Shown here: positions 12,548 through 28,000 of the stretch, piece after piece
How the letters are laid out: each line of letters opens with the position of its first letter
How positions within the stretch are numbered: the stretch's first letter is position 1
Assembly: GCF_003086295.3 (NCBI RefSeq)
Contig: NC_092043.1
Location: 47,706,598 to 47,770,597 of the forward strand
Direction of reading: 5' to 3'
From: Arachis hypogaea
Taxonomy: Eukaryota > Streptophyta > Magnoliopsida > Fabales > Fabaceae
Length of the DNA: 64,000 nt
Notes under the pieces: model-generated
What the model was told of the DNA's origin: nothing
The model's input: only the letters and a program-made list of their open reading frames with translations
The model's database searches: none
Made by a program: the position numbers and the translations under genes

Positions 12548-15050
12548 TTAGCCACCACGGTTAGGGCACACATTAGCAAAGTGAGATGGATCACCACACA
12601 CAAAGCATCTTCTACCACTAACAGGGTCACCAGTGGCTGACACAAAAGTTGTGTTAGCAGCATGAGATCCATTGTGTCTACCTCTACCGCGAGATCCACG
12701 GCCACCATTTCTCCCACGGTTGGCTTGTGGAATACTACTCGGACGTGTAAAATTTCTTCCTCCAGTGCCAGTATTGAGGCTATCCTCCCACCTGCAATCA
12801 AGGTTATAAAACTTGCATAAACAAATAGGTTAATGCAAAACAAGCAAATAATCTATAAACTCGTTCTGATATCCATCTATAATTGATAGAGACAATGCCT
12901 GGTCAAAAACTAGATTCTCCGATTACATAGTGCTTATAATTAATTCAATTGTATTAATGTTGAATAATGCTATTTGTGGATGAAAAGCAAACAAGTGGAA
13001 AGAGATGGAGAGGTTAAACATGTAGTAAAAGAATTTTCAGGTGTGACATGTGATGGTAAGATATGATAACTATATTATCAGATATATTTTTCTACATATT
13101 AAAATAGTTAATCACAAGAATGCCTAAACCAAGAAAAAAGGGTAATATGAAAGATCACTAGTTTACATACGCAAAAAAGTTACACTCCTGTGATTGACAT
13201 TTGTAGAACTTTCTTCCCCTGTTATTTTCTGTATTTGCAGTTCTCAAAACACATGGCATCCCACAGGAACTGCATGAAACAGTGGCTTCCCCTGCATTAT
13301 GTGAATCTTATAAAAATTCATTGCACTACATTTCAATTTTACAGCAGCATGACAACAACAACAAATGATGATTACGGTGTTTATCAGTCAACTTGAAAAC
13401 TATGATCCTAAGACACCCTAAAGGTCATTGTATGATTGGGCTTTTCAAGTTGGATCACATGTTAAGTACTAGAGATTTAATTCAAACCAGATTATAACGA
13501 ATTCCTCACTATTGACATTTGTGTCACAAACTACACAATCACCATCTTCATGATTGTCATCCCAACTTGTTCTATCACCAGGAGTACTAAAGTATCCAAG
13601 AAATACATGTGTTTCTCTAGAAACATGATATGGAATTTTTGAAATTCCAGAAAGGTTACCATTTTGTTGGTTTGTTCCACGATGCCGGGCATTCCTTTGT
13701 GAAGGACAATCATTAGAAGAATGTCCTGTTTCTTGGCAGTTCATACAAACAACCTGTCTTGTGTTACTTTGGCGGGCATTGTTGGTTTGTGCAGCTGGTC
13801 CACGAGCTCTTCCTACAAAACAAGTGAAGGTACAATCAGAGGACTCCAAGGTTTATTCATGAAGTGGTATTATATTCTCATTATTCTGAAACCGACTTGC
13901 GACGGAAAAATGCCTAATACTATGTTGAAGAAACACGAAAGAGGGGGGGGGGGGATTAAAACATAACAACCTATGTAAAAGGGAGTACAAATATCCATCA
14001 AATAAATTTTAAAAAATATGGCTTGAATATACACATAGGTTCTCCTACAAGAGATTATTGCACTAAATACTGTCATGTACTGTTCAATTTAACTGACTAC
14101 TATCCATCTCTATTTGTAAAAGTATTTCTAGTAACAACATATATGTGCATACAAACCTGTGCGAGAGCCAGTGCCACATATTTCTGTCAACTCCGCAAGA
14201 ATCTGATCACAGCCACCTATGCAACCTATCATATATCATGTTGCAAATTATTTTATTAAACGTTATTCTTCAACTAAATGAAGTTTGAGTAGTAATAAAC
14301 TAATAATATGTTCATACCATAAGAGTGAGCTAATATGCTAAAGATTAAAAGACCGACCCCCCCCCCCTCCCCCCCCGGGCGGCAGGGGGGCCCTTTTTCC
14401 TTTTCTTTTCCTCTTCCTTTCATCTCTTTAGGCAGATAATAAGATGTTTAACAAAACAATCATGCTAGGTAAATCAACTAGCATACCAGCAAGCACAACC
14501 ACTATTACCTCGACTCATTTTCACTCTCTCCCTTACATTAAAAAAGAACAATTGAAACCCTCATCCTTCTCTTCCCTCTCCCACGACTTCTCCCCCAATG
14601 GCAACACTTCTGTGTTGTCCACTACGACTTGTCTGCCACATCGTGCCGGAAAAACGTCACTGTAGTCGCATTCTTCAAAGCGTCGCCGTTAGCAATGGTT
14701 GACATCGTCATCTTTTTCTTATGTTTCTGGATGATCTTTTTGTTATTTTTTTTCCCTTAAGTTGGATTTCTTTTTGGTTAGGTTTTGAATTTTTTTTTTA
14801 TCAGGTTTTAGATGTTTCATTTCGTTAGGTTTTAAATACTTTTTTTTGTTAGATTTTGGATGTTCTTTTCAATGATTTTGACTGTTTTTTTTTAGATTTT
14901 GGATATTTATTCCATACCTCCTCCAGCCGCAGCTTCTCGCAGATCCAAATATTCTTTTTCAATGATTTTGGATTTTTTGTTGGGTTTTGTATGTTCTTTT
15001 TAAATAGTTTTGGATGTTTCTTTTAATTAGGTTTTAGAAATTTCTTTTTG

Positions 15051-15098
<48 letters not shown>

Positions 15099-18000
15099 TT
15101 ATATAGTTGGCTGGAGAGGATGTTGGTTACCTAGACTTTTTCAATCATGCTAAGTAACCAACTAGGGTACCAGGCTACCAGCTAACTACAGCTAACTATT
15201 ACCTCAAAACTCACTTTCACTCTCTCACAGTAAAAAAGAACTGAAACCCTCACCCTTCCCTTTTCTCTCACAGCTTCTTCTCCGCATGGCTACCTCTGTC
15301 ACCGCACTACAATCGGTCCTCCGCCGTCGCTATTCGCTGTCTTGTTGGAAGTCTACGCCATTTGCCACATCGCACCAGAAGAATGTCATTGCAATGGCCT
15401 CCATCAAAGCATTGTTGTTAGCAATATTGTTATGTTTTGAATGTTTTTTTATTAGGTTTTAGATTTTTTTTCCCCTTAAGTTTTGGATGTTCTTTTTTGC
15501 AATGATTTTGGATGTTTCTTTTTTATTTTAGATGTTTTTTAATGATTTTGAATGTTTCTTTTTGTTAAGTTTGGATGTTTCTTCCATTCCTCATCCAACA
15601 TCACCGTTCCTCGCCTAGCGTCGCCATTCATTGACAGAACAATGCCACTACCACAGCGCAAAAAACACCCCTTGCCGTCGAATACGCTGTTCTTTCCTCC
15701 AGCTGTAGCTTCTCGCAGATCTGAATGTTCTTTTTCAATGATTTTGAATGTTTGTTTTTGTTAGGTTTTGGATGATTTTTTTTCAATAATTTTGAATGTT
15801 TTGCAATCATTTTAAATGTTTCTTTTTGTTACAAAGTTGACTGGTTTATCAAAAAGTTAGCTGGAAGAGTTGTTGGTTACCTAGACTTTCTCTAAACAAA
15901 AGTAATTGACCCCACAGATACAGCATAACTGCAAGAAACGTTGTTACCAAATGTAACTTTTTCTTTTTTCAAAAACAGCAAAGATACATGGCTAGCTACC
16001 CAAAATGATTAGAGAAAGGCATGTTGGAACGGAAACACATATCATCATGGAAAGAAGAAGCACCTACCCAAATGGTCCGCACTGTAGTTTGGTGGTATTT
16101 CCAGCCGCCGAAACTTGAATTTAATCAGGTAAACTGGACCTATAATGTTTTATACAACAAATGAAATAAAATGAAACCAGCTAAAACCAAGATCTCTAAA
16201 ACAGAAAACCAAAAGAATATCTAACCAGATTCTGTTCACAAATATATAAGCGTTGCACCCCAATAAAACACAATCAAGAATAGAAGCCTGGAAACAACTA
16301 AAGAATAAAGAGGATAAGATTGTTCCTAATATTTGAGAATCCAAATAGGGTACAGAATCTTAAAAGTAGATAGAGACTAGAAAAAAATAAAACTAAAAGC
16401 AAAATCATTAAGATTTAGATATTCACTATCTATGTAATAATACTATGTTGTTATTACTGTTATTGGATTTGCCGTGATTTATCATTATGCATAAAAGATT
16501 TAAAAGAATACTAATTGTCTGTAAGACCATGGTGCACAGATTGGCAAGTGCCCATGAAAAAGGGAGAGGTAAAAATAAAAGAATCACACATTAGCATGAA
16601 GTTCAATGACGCATTTTTTGTTTCTCTGAAAGAAGGTACTGAAATCATAATACTAATTGTTGAGTAACAAACCAGGGGTGCAGGTGTTGCAAGCATTGGC
16701 AGTAACATCTGCTTCTAATACTGGTCCGGGAAGCCAGACAGCATTCCTGCACTGTTCACCACAGTTTATTTTAATGCCTGCCAGTCATGATCTAGAGAGA
16801 TAGAGGGGACAGCAAACTAAAAACACAGAACTAAGCTAAACTCCCACATAAGAGACAAAACTTAGTTACATAACAGAATAATTACTTGACTGCCTATAAA
16901 AATAAAATATATTAACAACAGTTGAGGCATCAAAGAGAAGTATGATTTAAAGGCCTCAAATAAAAGAAACATTAAACTAAGTGAAGTTCTGATAGGTTAT
17001 TGCACCTTGGCATTTAATTAGTTATGAAAATCGTTAAATGAGGGGGAAATGGTAGGGAGAATAAAAGATTTTGTAACTTGTTGGGGAAGAGTTACAATCA
17101 TCCTTCACTTGTTCACAAGTCTCAAAAAAATACAAAGGAGGGTTCAGATGACTTACTATATACTTTTACAATGTTATCTTTTACTTAAATATTTCGTATA
17201 AAAAAGAAAATGGTAATGAATGGTAATACAATAATTTATTAGGAATAAAAATCTAATTTAAATTTAAACCTCATAAAACCCCATAATCATGAAGAACTGG
17301 AAAATGGAGTTTGGAGGGCTAATAAAAACCTTCAAATTCCTCTCTTTCCAAATAATAAAACTTGTGAACAAGGTTTAACCCTTTAAAGCCTTTCCCTCCC
17401 ATTGAAAACCAAACTCGTGAACACACCCTAAGTGATTAGCTTCCCTCTTGGCAACATAATCTACAGTTAAGAATTCAGAAATCATGGCAAATCAAATACG
17501 TGCACAGGAACACATTAGCAGATTTGGAAAGAGAAAGGAGAGCAGCACTTCATCACAGTATGCTGTTTTAAGAGTTAATTGGTGCGTATGATTTGATAGC
17601 ATGCTCATATTTTCAGGGGTGTGCAGTTATCCTTAGCACTGTTATGGGTTCATCTTTGGTACTGGCCTCCATTCTTTAAGGGAGACCCCTCATTGGGGTC
17701 AGGAACCTGGATTACCCTGACACCCTTATTCCCCCCAACCCCTTTTTGGTTTTTTTTTTTTTCTCTCAGTTTAGTATTTTCCAATGTTATTGTCACTGCT
17801 AAGGATGAATAGTTATCTTATGCATTTTTTCTCTCGGCCTATGTTTACATAGGCCGGTCCCAAGGTCCAAAAAAAAAAACATGAGGGTTGTGTTAGGTTT
17901 GCGACAATCCATGTAAAACCTTGTCGCATTCCTATGCATGGCCACAATGCAATGCCGTCTTTGGATCCATGTAGGGTTGTATTAAGCTTGTGCAACCAAC

Positions 18001-21000
18001 ATAAAACTTTGTCGCATCCCAATGCATAGACACGACATAATGAGGCCTTTAGATCCATGTAGCCAAATCTACTTAGTTGGAAAATGCTTTGTTCAGATTC
18101 AGGATTCTTATTTTATCAGGGATGCAGAGAAACCATGATATATCGAGTTACTGGCAATGCCAACAGTAGATAAGCTGCAAAATCTTTATAACAATCTTAT
18201 AACAAACTTATAACAAGGAACTGAAAAATCAAGAGATCTAACCTGAGGGTAACCCAGACATCCAACCATAAAATTGCCATCCTGGTAAATTAAAATAGAA
18301 AAACTTGATCAGTAAATCAGTCCAATATTCATCACGAAAATCTAAACTACACAACAGAATGACTATGTTATGATTCTGAGTTCATGATTAAGAATGCCCT
18401 CATATACCTCAAACAGAAAATCAGCAACAGCAAGTATAAATGAGCAAAATATATACCCGCAATTTAACAAGATTAAACCTATCTATCAAATTTATATGAA
18501 CCACCCAGAAAATCCTGACTTCGTCTTAGCTGTTTCATTCTCCAAAAGTCAACCATAAGTCCAAACTGCATTACAACTTATCTTCCACAACTACATTGAC
18601 TCTAGTACATGTCCACATTGTTCTTTAGCTATCACATGATCCAGCATGAATGCCACATAATTAAGCCGTTTATCTTTGTCCCAAATATGTAACAAAGTCA
18701 AAATAAATGAATAGAAAAGTACTACAACATCTCTAAAAGTTTGTTTGGGATATGACTATCATACTCGATTTTTCCTTAGCACCATATCTGATTCTTGGCA
18801 AAGTCCACATCGCCGAACAACTTCACCTGTTGCATGCAGCTCATCACCACCAGCCCTGTTAGTTCTGCAAGAGTAGTTGAATATATGTAAGTGTTTTGTA
18901 CTTTTCTATAAGGAGTCCTTTAGGGTGAAGGTGTGGAAGAAAATAACCTCTGGAAAAATATCTCCATGGCCTCTAAAAGCTTCACTTTATTCACTCTGGC
19001 CTACAAATATTTAAAAGTTATCAGCAGATGAATATCACAATTTCCAAATCACATTAACTCATTTGGAAAAATAATATTCAACCAAAACAAGTAGATTAAT
19101 GGAGAACAGAGAACCTACTCATGTGAATACTAGAATAAGAAAAAATCATTTTTAGTATGCACATTCTCATCATAAAAAAATGTTGGAAACGCAAAAGATG
19201 ACATAAGAAATTTTAATTTAGCTTATAATCCCTCCAGAGGCTAAGACCGAATGACCCATAGAGAAAAGTCAAACTATGCTAGGTCCCTAACCAAGACAAC
19301 AAAGCACATCACACAGTGCCAAATGAAATCCAAGGGAATAAGAGTTAATATTAGTTCAAACATATCAAATACACGACAAATAACAAATTTTCTATAATGC
19401 ATAAACTGAACAGAAATACTTCATAGGTTCAGTGGTTGACAATATTTCAAATCTACAAATGTGGTTTGCTCAATGGCCATCATATGTTCAATTCATTGTT
19501 CCACTTACTCATTTTGGCAGTTTTAGCTTGAAACTAAAGGCATTAAGCTGTTCTCATTATCATTTCGTTAAGATAAGGAACTACTCAACTGGCCTGCATG
19601 ACATTTGTTTCTTGGGGACTCAAATATGAAAATTTCCAACATTACCAAACACATGACCAGAGTGAGTATGGTCATCAGTTGTTTTCACTTTACAAAAGGC
19701 TTCTCACCAGCCTTTTTTATTGTCATTGAGTCTATTGTTGCTTGTAATGAATGACACTTATATAACAAAATAACGAGAAAATATTGATTCAGTCCCCCCA
19801 ACACAAATAAAAGCAGAATTGATATTCACAGAAGTGGAAAGATATCTTGATTCTTGAAGCAGAAATGAATTCATGAATACATGAGCAAACAATTAGTATT
19901 AACCTTCACATGTAATTATAAAAAGACAAGAAACCTATCTGAATGAACTACAGTTGCTTCATGATATATTGCACATAAATGTCAGCCACCTCATCATGAA
20001 ACTTGATAGCACATTAAACTTATAATTTAAATTTTAAAAGATGCAATATAATGACGTTAAATTTTAAGATTGACTGCATAGGACAACAAATCTTCTGAAT
20101 AAACAAACCATGTTAACAAATAACAAGTAAGATGCTTACATCAAGGAAACAAGCTTTCATCTGCTGCAAGCTAGTTGCCAAAACTTCAGATTTGCTTTTA
20201 GTCCCTTCACTGACTGATTTCATATCACGTTCCATAGCTGCTCTCAGATATGGTTTCCAAAGTTTATACCTGAAAGCTTAAAGGAAGAGTAAGACAAATG
20301 CACAATAGAATCTGTGTTGGGTTGATATTGCAAATGCTACCTCTCACCCTAGTTGATAGGTAGTATATTGACAGGAAAAATTACATGTCAACTCAGAACC
20401 AAGAAACAAGCATTATATATTTTCAGTCATTCATAGTCTTTCTATTTTCTCTTTTACCCTCTTAACTAAAATCCTCATTCTCAACATATGAAATAACAAT
20501 AAGCAGGCTTCAACACTATACAAAACCTTTTAATTCAAAGACACTATAATATCTCCAATTTCTTGAAAAAGATCAGATTTAAACAGACCAGGGAGGATTA
20601 AAATGAACTCATTTTAGAGGATCTTTAATGCATCTTTGCAAAGACAAATAATTTCCTCTAGATGATTAAAGTTTATGGGTACTTGTGGGGAAAAAAGAAG
20701 TGGGGCCTTGGTAGTTGAAATGTAATTAACAATCAAAGGCTTGGGAACAATTAATCATTCAAATGATTGATCAAGCCATTTATGGGTTAATTATTAACCA
20801 CTCTTCAAACATCAATAATCACTTAAATGGTTAATTGTTAAGAAATATCTCTACTGAGAATTCCTCTTTGAAAGTTTTTACATAAATTTCTTGCATCAAA
20901 CTAACAGATCAAATCATTAAGAGTTCAGAATATATGATGAATATCGGCTGAACTGATAAAGAATACACTAAGATTATATATATAAGTCTAGCAATACGTA

Positions 21001-24000
21001 TAAACCAAAGGGAATTTACTTACCCCATGTCATCATATCCCATAACAAGTGCTTCGCCCTGCATTGATTCAAACACACGATCAATACATACATACAAGTG
21101 TTTTACTTCATTATTCTGGTTTGCATGCTTATGCCAGTGCAGGTACATGTATGAGATTCATATACACTACAACTAAGCTAATAGAAAAATATCTTTCAAG
21201 CATCAGCATAGCGAAAGTCTTCAAGGTAAACTTTTTTATCCTTTTGTAGTATTGATCTACTTTACTTTCTATGCAAATAAATGAGCATAAGGATATAAAT
21301 ACCATATCTGCAAAATTAATAGTATTAGCTGTCTCTCTGTTGCACAACTATGGAATAATGGAAAACATCATTATAACAGATAGACAATCAACTTGAGTTC
21401 ATGTTATGAACCAAATACTTTTGAGCAGCACTTCCTTGATATCTTAGTTCCTCTATTCTCATTCATCTAAATGCATATTTGGTTTGTCAAAATTAATGCA
21501 GCTCACAAGTCAGATTCTAATAGCTGCAAGTTCATAAATGTAATGATTATTTTCCATATAGTGGTCATGGTCATCTTCCTTCCCTTAGAAATGCACCTGT
21601 TCAAATGTCAACTAACCACCAGGTGGTAAAAAGCTTGACATATGCCAGTAGTGGTTACCAGCTTTAATTTATACAATGATGATCCAACATAGGGAATGGG
21701 AAATATTTCTAGAACTCACTAGATGCGCTAACCTTACAAAATAACTCTCTGTAACAGTAGAAAAATCTAACTCAAGAAAACCCAAGAAAAATATATTAAC
21801 AAATGGAGATTAGTCATGAGAAGAAAAAAATACATGTTTCCTTGGAATAAGAATGACTTACAAGATTAGTTGGTGTGAAACGAGTGTTAGCATCCTTAGT
21901 TGCATAAAATCGATCAAGCAACTTTTTTATGTGATCATGCATAGTAGCATCTGTACCAATACCCTCCTTTTGGTATAAAATAAGAAATAAAAAATAAGTA
22001 TACAACTGTCAATATTTAAAGACATGTCACAGGCAAGTAGCAAATGTATGGTTAACTAAAGGGTTCAGTCTATGACATCCTGTATCATCTAAAAATTTTA
22101 CCTTGTCCATACAAGTAAGAAGATCAGCTTCACTAAGAAGTGGGGGTGGCCGGGTTACTCCTGAATCAAGGGTCAATGTTGTCGGAACGAACTGTAATAG
22201 CATTCAGATTCAAGTTGTATACAATTAAAATTTAAAATACAACGATAATAACAATATTTGGAGAAGTATCTAAGATCTTGTTTATAAATTGGAACGAAAG
22301 ATGCATAGGCTCTGAATCCCCACCCTCTCACTCTCCAAATCAGGGAATTGTTTCAACTTTCACAAGTGAATCTTGTCCATGTAAAGCACTAGTGGGTATC
22401 ACTCTGAGCAGGTTTTGCCTAATTATAATGATCATGTGCTTCATGATGACAGGCTTTTCTTTCATAGCTTTACTTTATTATTAATAAGAGGCAAGTATTA
22501 AATGTGGTTGAATTTTAAGAGCCAAAAACGCCTCCTTGACTCGACGATTGGGAAAAAGGCAATACTAAAGAAAAAAAATGCAACCACACTTCCAGACATT
22601 ATCTCATTGCACATTAAAATCAACACGAGGAAACTATTTTACCACATGAAATATTCCCCGTTTGGATAATTTTCTCCTCATTTTCATCATGAAGGAAGAC
22701 AGTTGTCAAACTTCACAAAATTCAGCCATGAATAAGACAAAAAATGCAACAGTGGTACATATTCAAGAATATTACTATATTAGTAACAATATCAAATCAA
22801 TGATAGTAAGATTTATCTTCTGTGTAAGTTCCATTAGGAATCTAACAGGACAATGAACAGCTTGTGGGGGAAACGGTGACTGCCCAAATAAAAAATGAAG
22901 AGAAATGCAAAAGAAATTAAAAAATGCTGTATGTAAGGTGAAAGCTATAATTTAAAGCAAACCTGTTGACCAACAGTATATGTTGGTAGCATTGTTCCAC
23001 CCCAAGATTCATAGCGATAAACATCCAAGTAGTTTCTCTGATCACGTTAAGACCGAACAATAACATATAATTAGAGTATTGCTAGCTTTTTCCAAATGTT
23101 AATTAGAAGATGATTGGTAGACAATCAACAAGCAAGAAAATTCATACACGTTACAACAAGTACTATGTGTGTTGATTCCTTAAGTACTTCAGTGCTTAAG
23201 TCAATAAGTCATAATTATATAAGTTCAAAGTGGCAAAAAAGGAAGACAAAAAATGGTAGTCTGATCTTATCTACCACTACCAAAGTAATAATAATAATAA
23301 TAATAAAAATAAATTGCAAAGAGTATTGAACAATAAAGACTGCATTGAGTCAGCAGTTCCTGTAATTGTTTGTAAAGAAACTTTTACTAATTGATACAGC
23401 GTTAAACTGAAAATGAAGAGCAAAACCCAGTTCCACAGTGTTTTTTTTTTTTTTGGGTTTCCCATGGCATCTCCTGACTCGGCAAATCAAGGATTAATCC
23501 GTCGCGGATCGAAACTCCATTTAAGGGTTTGCTATTAGCCAATGGGTTGCTGTACACTTGCTTAAGCGGACTAGTGAGCTAACTACTAGACCATCCCAAA
23601 TTGGTTACCCAGTTCCACAGAATTGAGACAAAAGGATTAAGATCAAGGTGGAGTTAGCTGGTTCTAGCTTTACGATTTTATCAACTTTGCACTGACAATC
23701 TGCACCATTATTTTTGCTGATTGGCCTGCAATACAGTCGCTTCTATTCTTCGAAGGGGGGAAGGATATTTATGCTATTTTATTTCAAATTACACTGAACT
23801 TTTGTACAAAACTTTAAAGCTTGTGAGGAAATGGAATCATGATAGGTAGACAATTTTAAATATCGAGGAAATCATTGATCGTAAACTAATAATAATTGCA
23901 ATCACATGAGACTTCTATTTTTTGGGGCGAGTGGAAAGTGGGATTAGCCACATGGATCAAGCAACAACATTATGTCCTAGCTCCTATCATAGATCATGTC

Positions 24001-25002
24001 TGTGCTCAACCAATTTATACTTAAATCTCTAGATAATTTCTTGCAAAGTTTTTCGGGGGGATATCTAGCCCTAGCCACTGGGCTATCTCCCATCTAATCC
24101 ACCCTCTTGATTTGATACTCTTCTGACCTTCTCCCATCTGTTCTCCACGGTAGGGTTTGGTTCCAGAGACAAGACACAAATAGAGATAGGCAGATAGAAA
24201 CGATACAAAAATTTCTTCCTCACTATTCTGTCCTCACTTCAAAGAAGTACATGAAAATACACATTTTTTGTCCTGCAACACAGTCTTGCCCTTGTCTTTG
24301 ATTCTAAACAGTCTTTGTATCTCTATCCCTATATTTCTGTCTTGTTTGCCTAACCAAACACTGCCTAAGAACACTAGAAGAAATTGGCAAGGATATGATT
24401 CTAAGAATTTGGGGGTACAACACTACAAATACAAGAGACCCCCACATATTAGCATATCTATCAGGGATAAAGTCTGTGTAGGGCTTAAGGTTTATAAGAG
24501 AAAAAGCTAGCGGGGCAGTATGGGGAATAAAAGCACCAATGTGGTGAATCCTAACTAAGTGATGAACGGACAATTATGAAAGGTTGCTAAGGCAAAGAGT
24601 GTGTATGTGGGTTTGTTAGAGAAGGGGGATTTATTGTATGGGAGGTGGGCTGCAAGGAGATTAGGGTATCATTCGGGATTTGTCTTGGCAAAGTGGGACT
24701 GCTATGGCCCCTGCTTATTTTCTGCATTTCATAGAGTTTCCACTTCATGACTTGACAGATTCACTAATACAGCTACAGGATAACAGGACTGAGTAATACC
24801 ATAATATCCCAATTTCTGGTTTTTCTATCTATTTCTATGAAAATCAATCTTGGTTTTAACTTGTGACCCATTAATCTCTTTAGTTCCATTTCCTTCTCTG
24901 AACATCTTACTGAAAACAATGTTGGTTAGCATAACAGATCAATGTGTCTTAAATAACAATCATGAATATTAAATCAGTGAATCAACCAAATCAGACCAAA
25001 TA

Positions 25003-25033
<31 letters not shown>

Positions 25034-28000
25034 TAGAAAGAGGGGACCTCACCTCTAGAACCACCCTTCCAGATGCATGAAAAAGTTCACCAGCAATATC
25101 AATTTCAACTGTGGTTTCAGCCCCTACAGCAGGCTTTGAGACACAAGCCAAGAAGTGGCGAACAACCAGCTCATACAATTTCTGCAGTGATTTGTGAAGA
25201 AGAATATCAGTATGAAGATTAAATCAAAATCTTGAGATTTTAGTTAAAAAGAGCGGTCAGAAATCATGTCTGAGTCTGACATGGTGGTCTTGGCTCCAAT
25301 TGGATTCTCCACTAGAAAACTTTGTAGGGTGAATGGGAGGATGGGCCTTGTCATCATGTCCACCACCACGAGGATTTCTCCAAAGTCCTGTCTCAGGGTC
25401 CAACAACCGTTGTGCATATGTTCCCCATTCAGGATGCGCTTGTTGTTCTTGCACAATTGTCTAGAATTAAAAAGAAAAAAAAGGAAAAGAAAAGAATAAT
25501 AAGCCAGTCACTTTGTTTGAACTTTAAACTGGTATCAGTAACAGGAAGAATTCTAGGAACTACGTGTATTGAATGGCAATCCTTGACCTTGACAATGTGT
25601 GAAAATCCGTAGAAAGTAGTCAGTACAATTGAAGGCCTCGATCTCTCACAAATCTATTTCAAATGACAAGACAAACAGACTGACCCTAGCTTCTCTAGGT
25701 TATTCTCCCTTTTAACTAATTGTCCAACTAATTTGTCTCACCTAAACTCCTATTCAGCAACTCCCTTAACTGAATTTAGTTGTGTCTCCCTGGGCAGGGC
25801 TGTGGGCATTCTTGCTTTTCCTAATATAAACCAACCCAAACCACTTCCTATCACGCCTTTCTTTTTGTGGGTTGTAAGGCCACTAGGATGTGAAATATTT
25901 TTGGATCAGTACAAGTTGAGTATTACAGATGCATGAAAACTTAATAAGAGTAACAATGAAGCACAATGTCATCCGAAGTCAGATCTTCTAAACTAAAACA
26001 AGTATAATAAAATATACTGGAAAAGAAAAGTAGCTCCCATTTATAAAACAATGCATATGCTTTAAAATGTGCAGACATGTAAGCACATTATGCTGAAACT
26101 GTTGAGTTCTCTGACTGTAACAATCAAGGTCGTAAACACTGTTAGCTTTGTTTTTCCTACATCATAACATTAACATTGCCAGATAAAAGACACTTACTTT
26201 GACTTCTCTCGTTTTTTTGAATTAATAACACACCGAAATGTGCACACAATTATACAAGATAATGCAGAATAGCATGTTCTCCCTATGGTCAGAAAAATAG
26301 GGATGGATTCCCCTTCCCAAACTGTGGAATGGCTACAGCTGTAATAATTTTTATGCTTACACATAAAGACAAGTACCCACATGCAAATCAGTCCTTGAAG
26401 AAAAACTATCAGTTTCTGTACGAGGATAACTGATGAAACCAGCTTGGTAAAGCTCTTCTGCCACCTGTACAATAAAGTGAAAGCTTTAAATAAGGACACC
26501 AATCCCCATAAAAACTATGCAAAACAGAAGAAAGATAGAATTGGACGACAGAAAAACAAATTCAAATTGTGTATAGAAAACAAGAAACGTATATATAGCT
26601 ATTAACAATGTATGAAATATGAATCATATTATTATTTCACTAGGAAAATATGTCTGCATATAGGTTCACTGACTAATACACAAGGCATGAGAAGAGTTGT
26701 CTAAATGAATTCATGCACCACAATGATCAGTTTGGTAATTGGAAATACATGAAACTGTAAATAGTAAACAAAAAAGCATTTAGGAATACCGGCGGACATC
26801 ATTCCATCCTCAAGGAGTGCATTTTTTGTTTTCAAATACTCTTAAGTTAGTTCTACAGCATGTCATTACAAAACACAGGAGCAATGGTTTCCCAACATAT
26901 ACTCACCTTCATCGTGTGCTCAGAACTCATTCGAAAATATCGTGAAGCACGTTTCTCAAGCTCAATGGTATTCAGAGGATGAGGAGGATACTTCAATTTC
27001 TCTTGTTGTTTAACATCTGTGACCTGAGAAGTAATGTGAACATCAGAACAAGTATAATAACTTTAAAATAAAATAAAATAAAATAATACTCAGAATTGCC
27101 TGATCAATTAAGACTCACAGTTGCAGTTGGTTCCTCAATGCACATCTCGTATATTACTACTGCACAAGTATAATCAAACAAATGACCCCGCCTGCCAATT
27201 TCAGAGTATATCCTAAGCTTGCAGCAGTTAAAACTCAACAGGAATTGTAAATGCATCAAAGGCCGTGTATCTTACATCCAGTTGAAATTAGCAAGACCTT
27301 CATCTGATCTATGAGAACAATTGATTGTCCAAAACTCTTCTGGCTCATGTGCTTGTATCTCCCAATATCTTTCTACAACAAATCCAAGTGTAGGAAACTG
27401 TAGTACAAAATCAAGGTAAAAAGGAAAATCATCATATGACTTCTAAACCTCACAAAGCATATGTTAAATGTCAGCAGTTTTGACACGTCATGTTTTCGAA
27501 AAACAAAAGCACACCTGGCAAGGGCCATAACTTAAGACAAGATTTCTGTCACCAGAAGCAGTGTCAATTATAAAAGCATCTTTCATTAACATGGTCTGAA
27601 ATCTGGTGAAAGAAGCACCAATACGAAGATCAATTTCCTGCAAAAATGTAAATAACCATCGATCACCCCCTACAAAGTCATAGCATCATTATATATTTGT
27701 ACTAGTTAGTAAATAAGATGAAATTACTGATATCAATTTCTTTTTTCAGTTGCAACAATTAAACAGACATTTTCAACCATAAAAGATCAGCTACAGGCTC
27801 TAAGTTAGAAAAATTAAACTTACTTGCCTAGCATCCACAGCATCTGCAAACCACTTATTTGGCTCAACCAGATTCTGTACTGCCTGATGAATTTCCCTGA
27901 TTTTGCAGGCCAAAAGTCAACAAGACCAATAAAAATTGATCATAATAACCACTACGTACAACCATCACAACATTAAACATTCAAACCTATCAATCAACGC

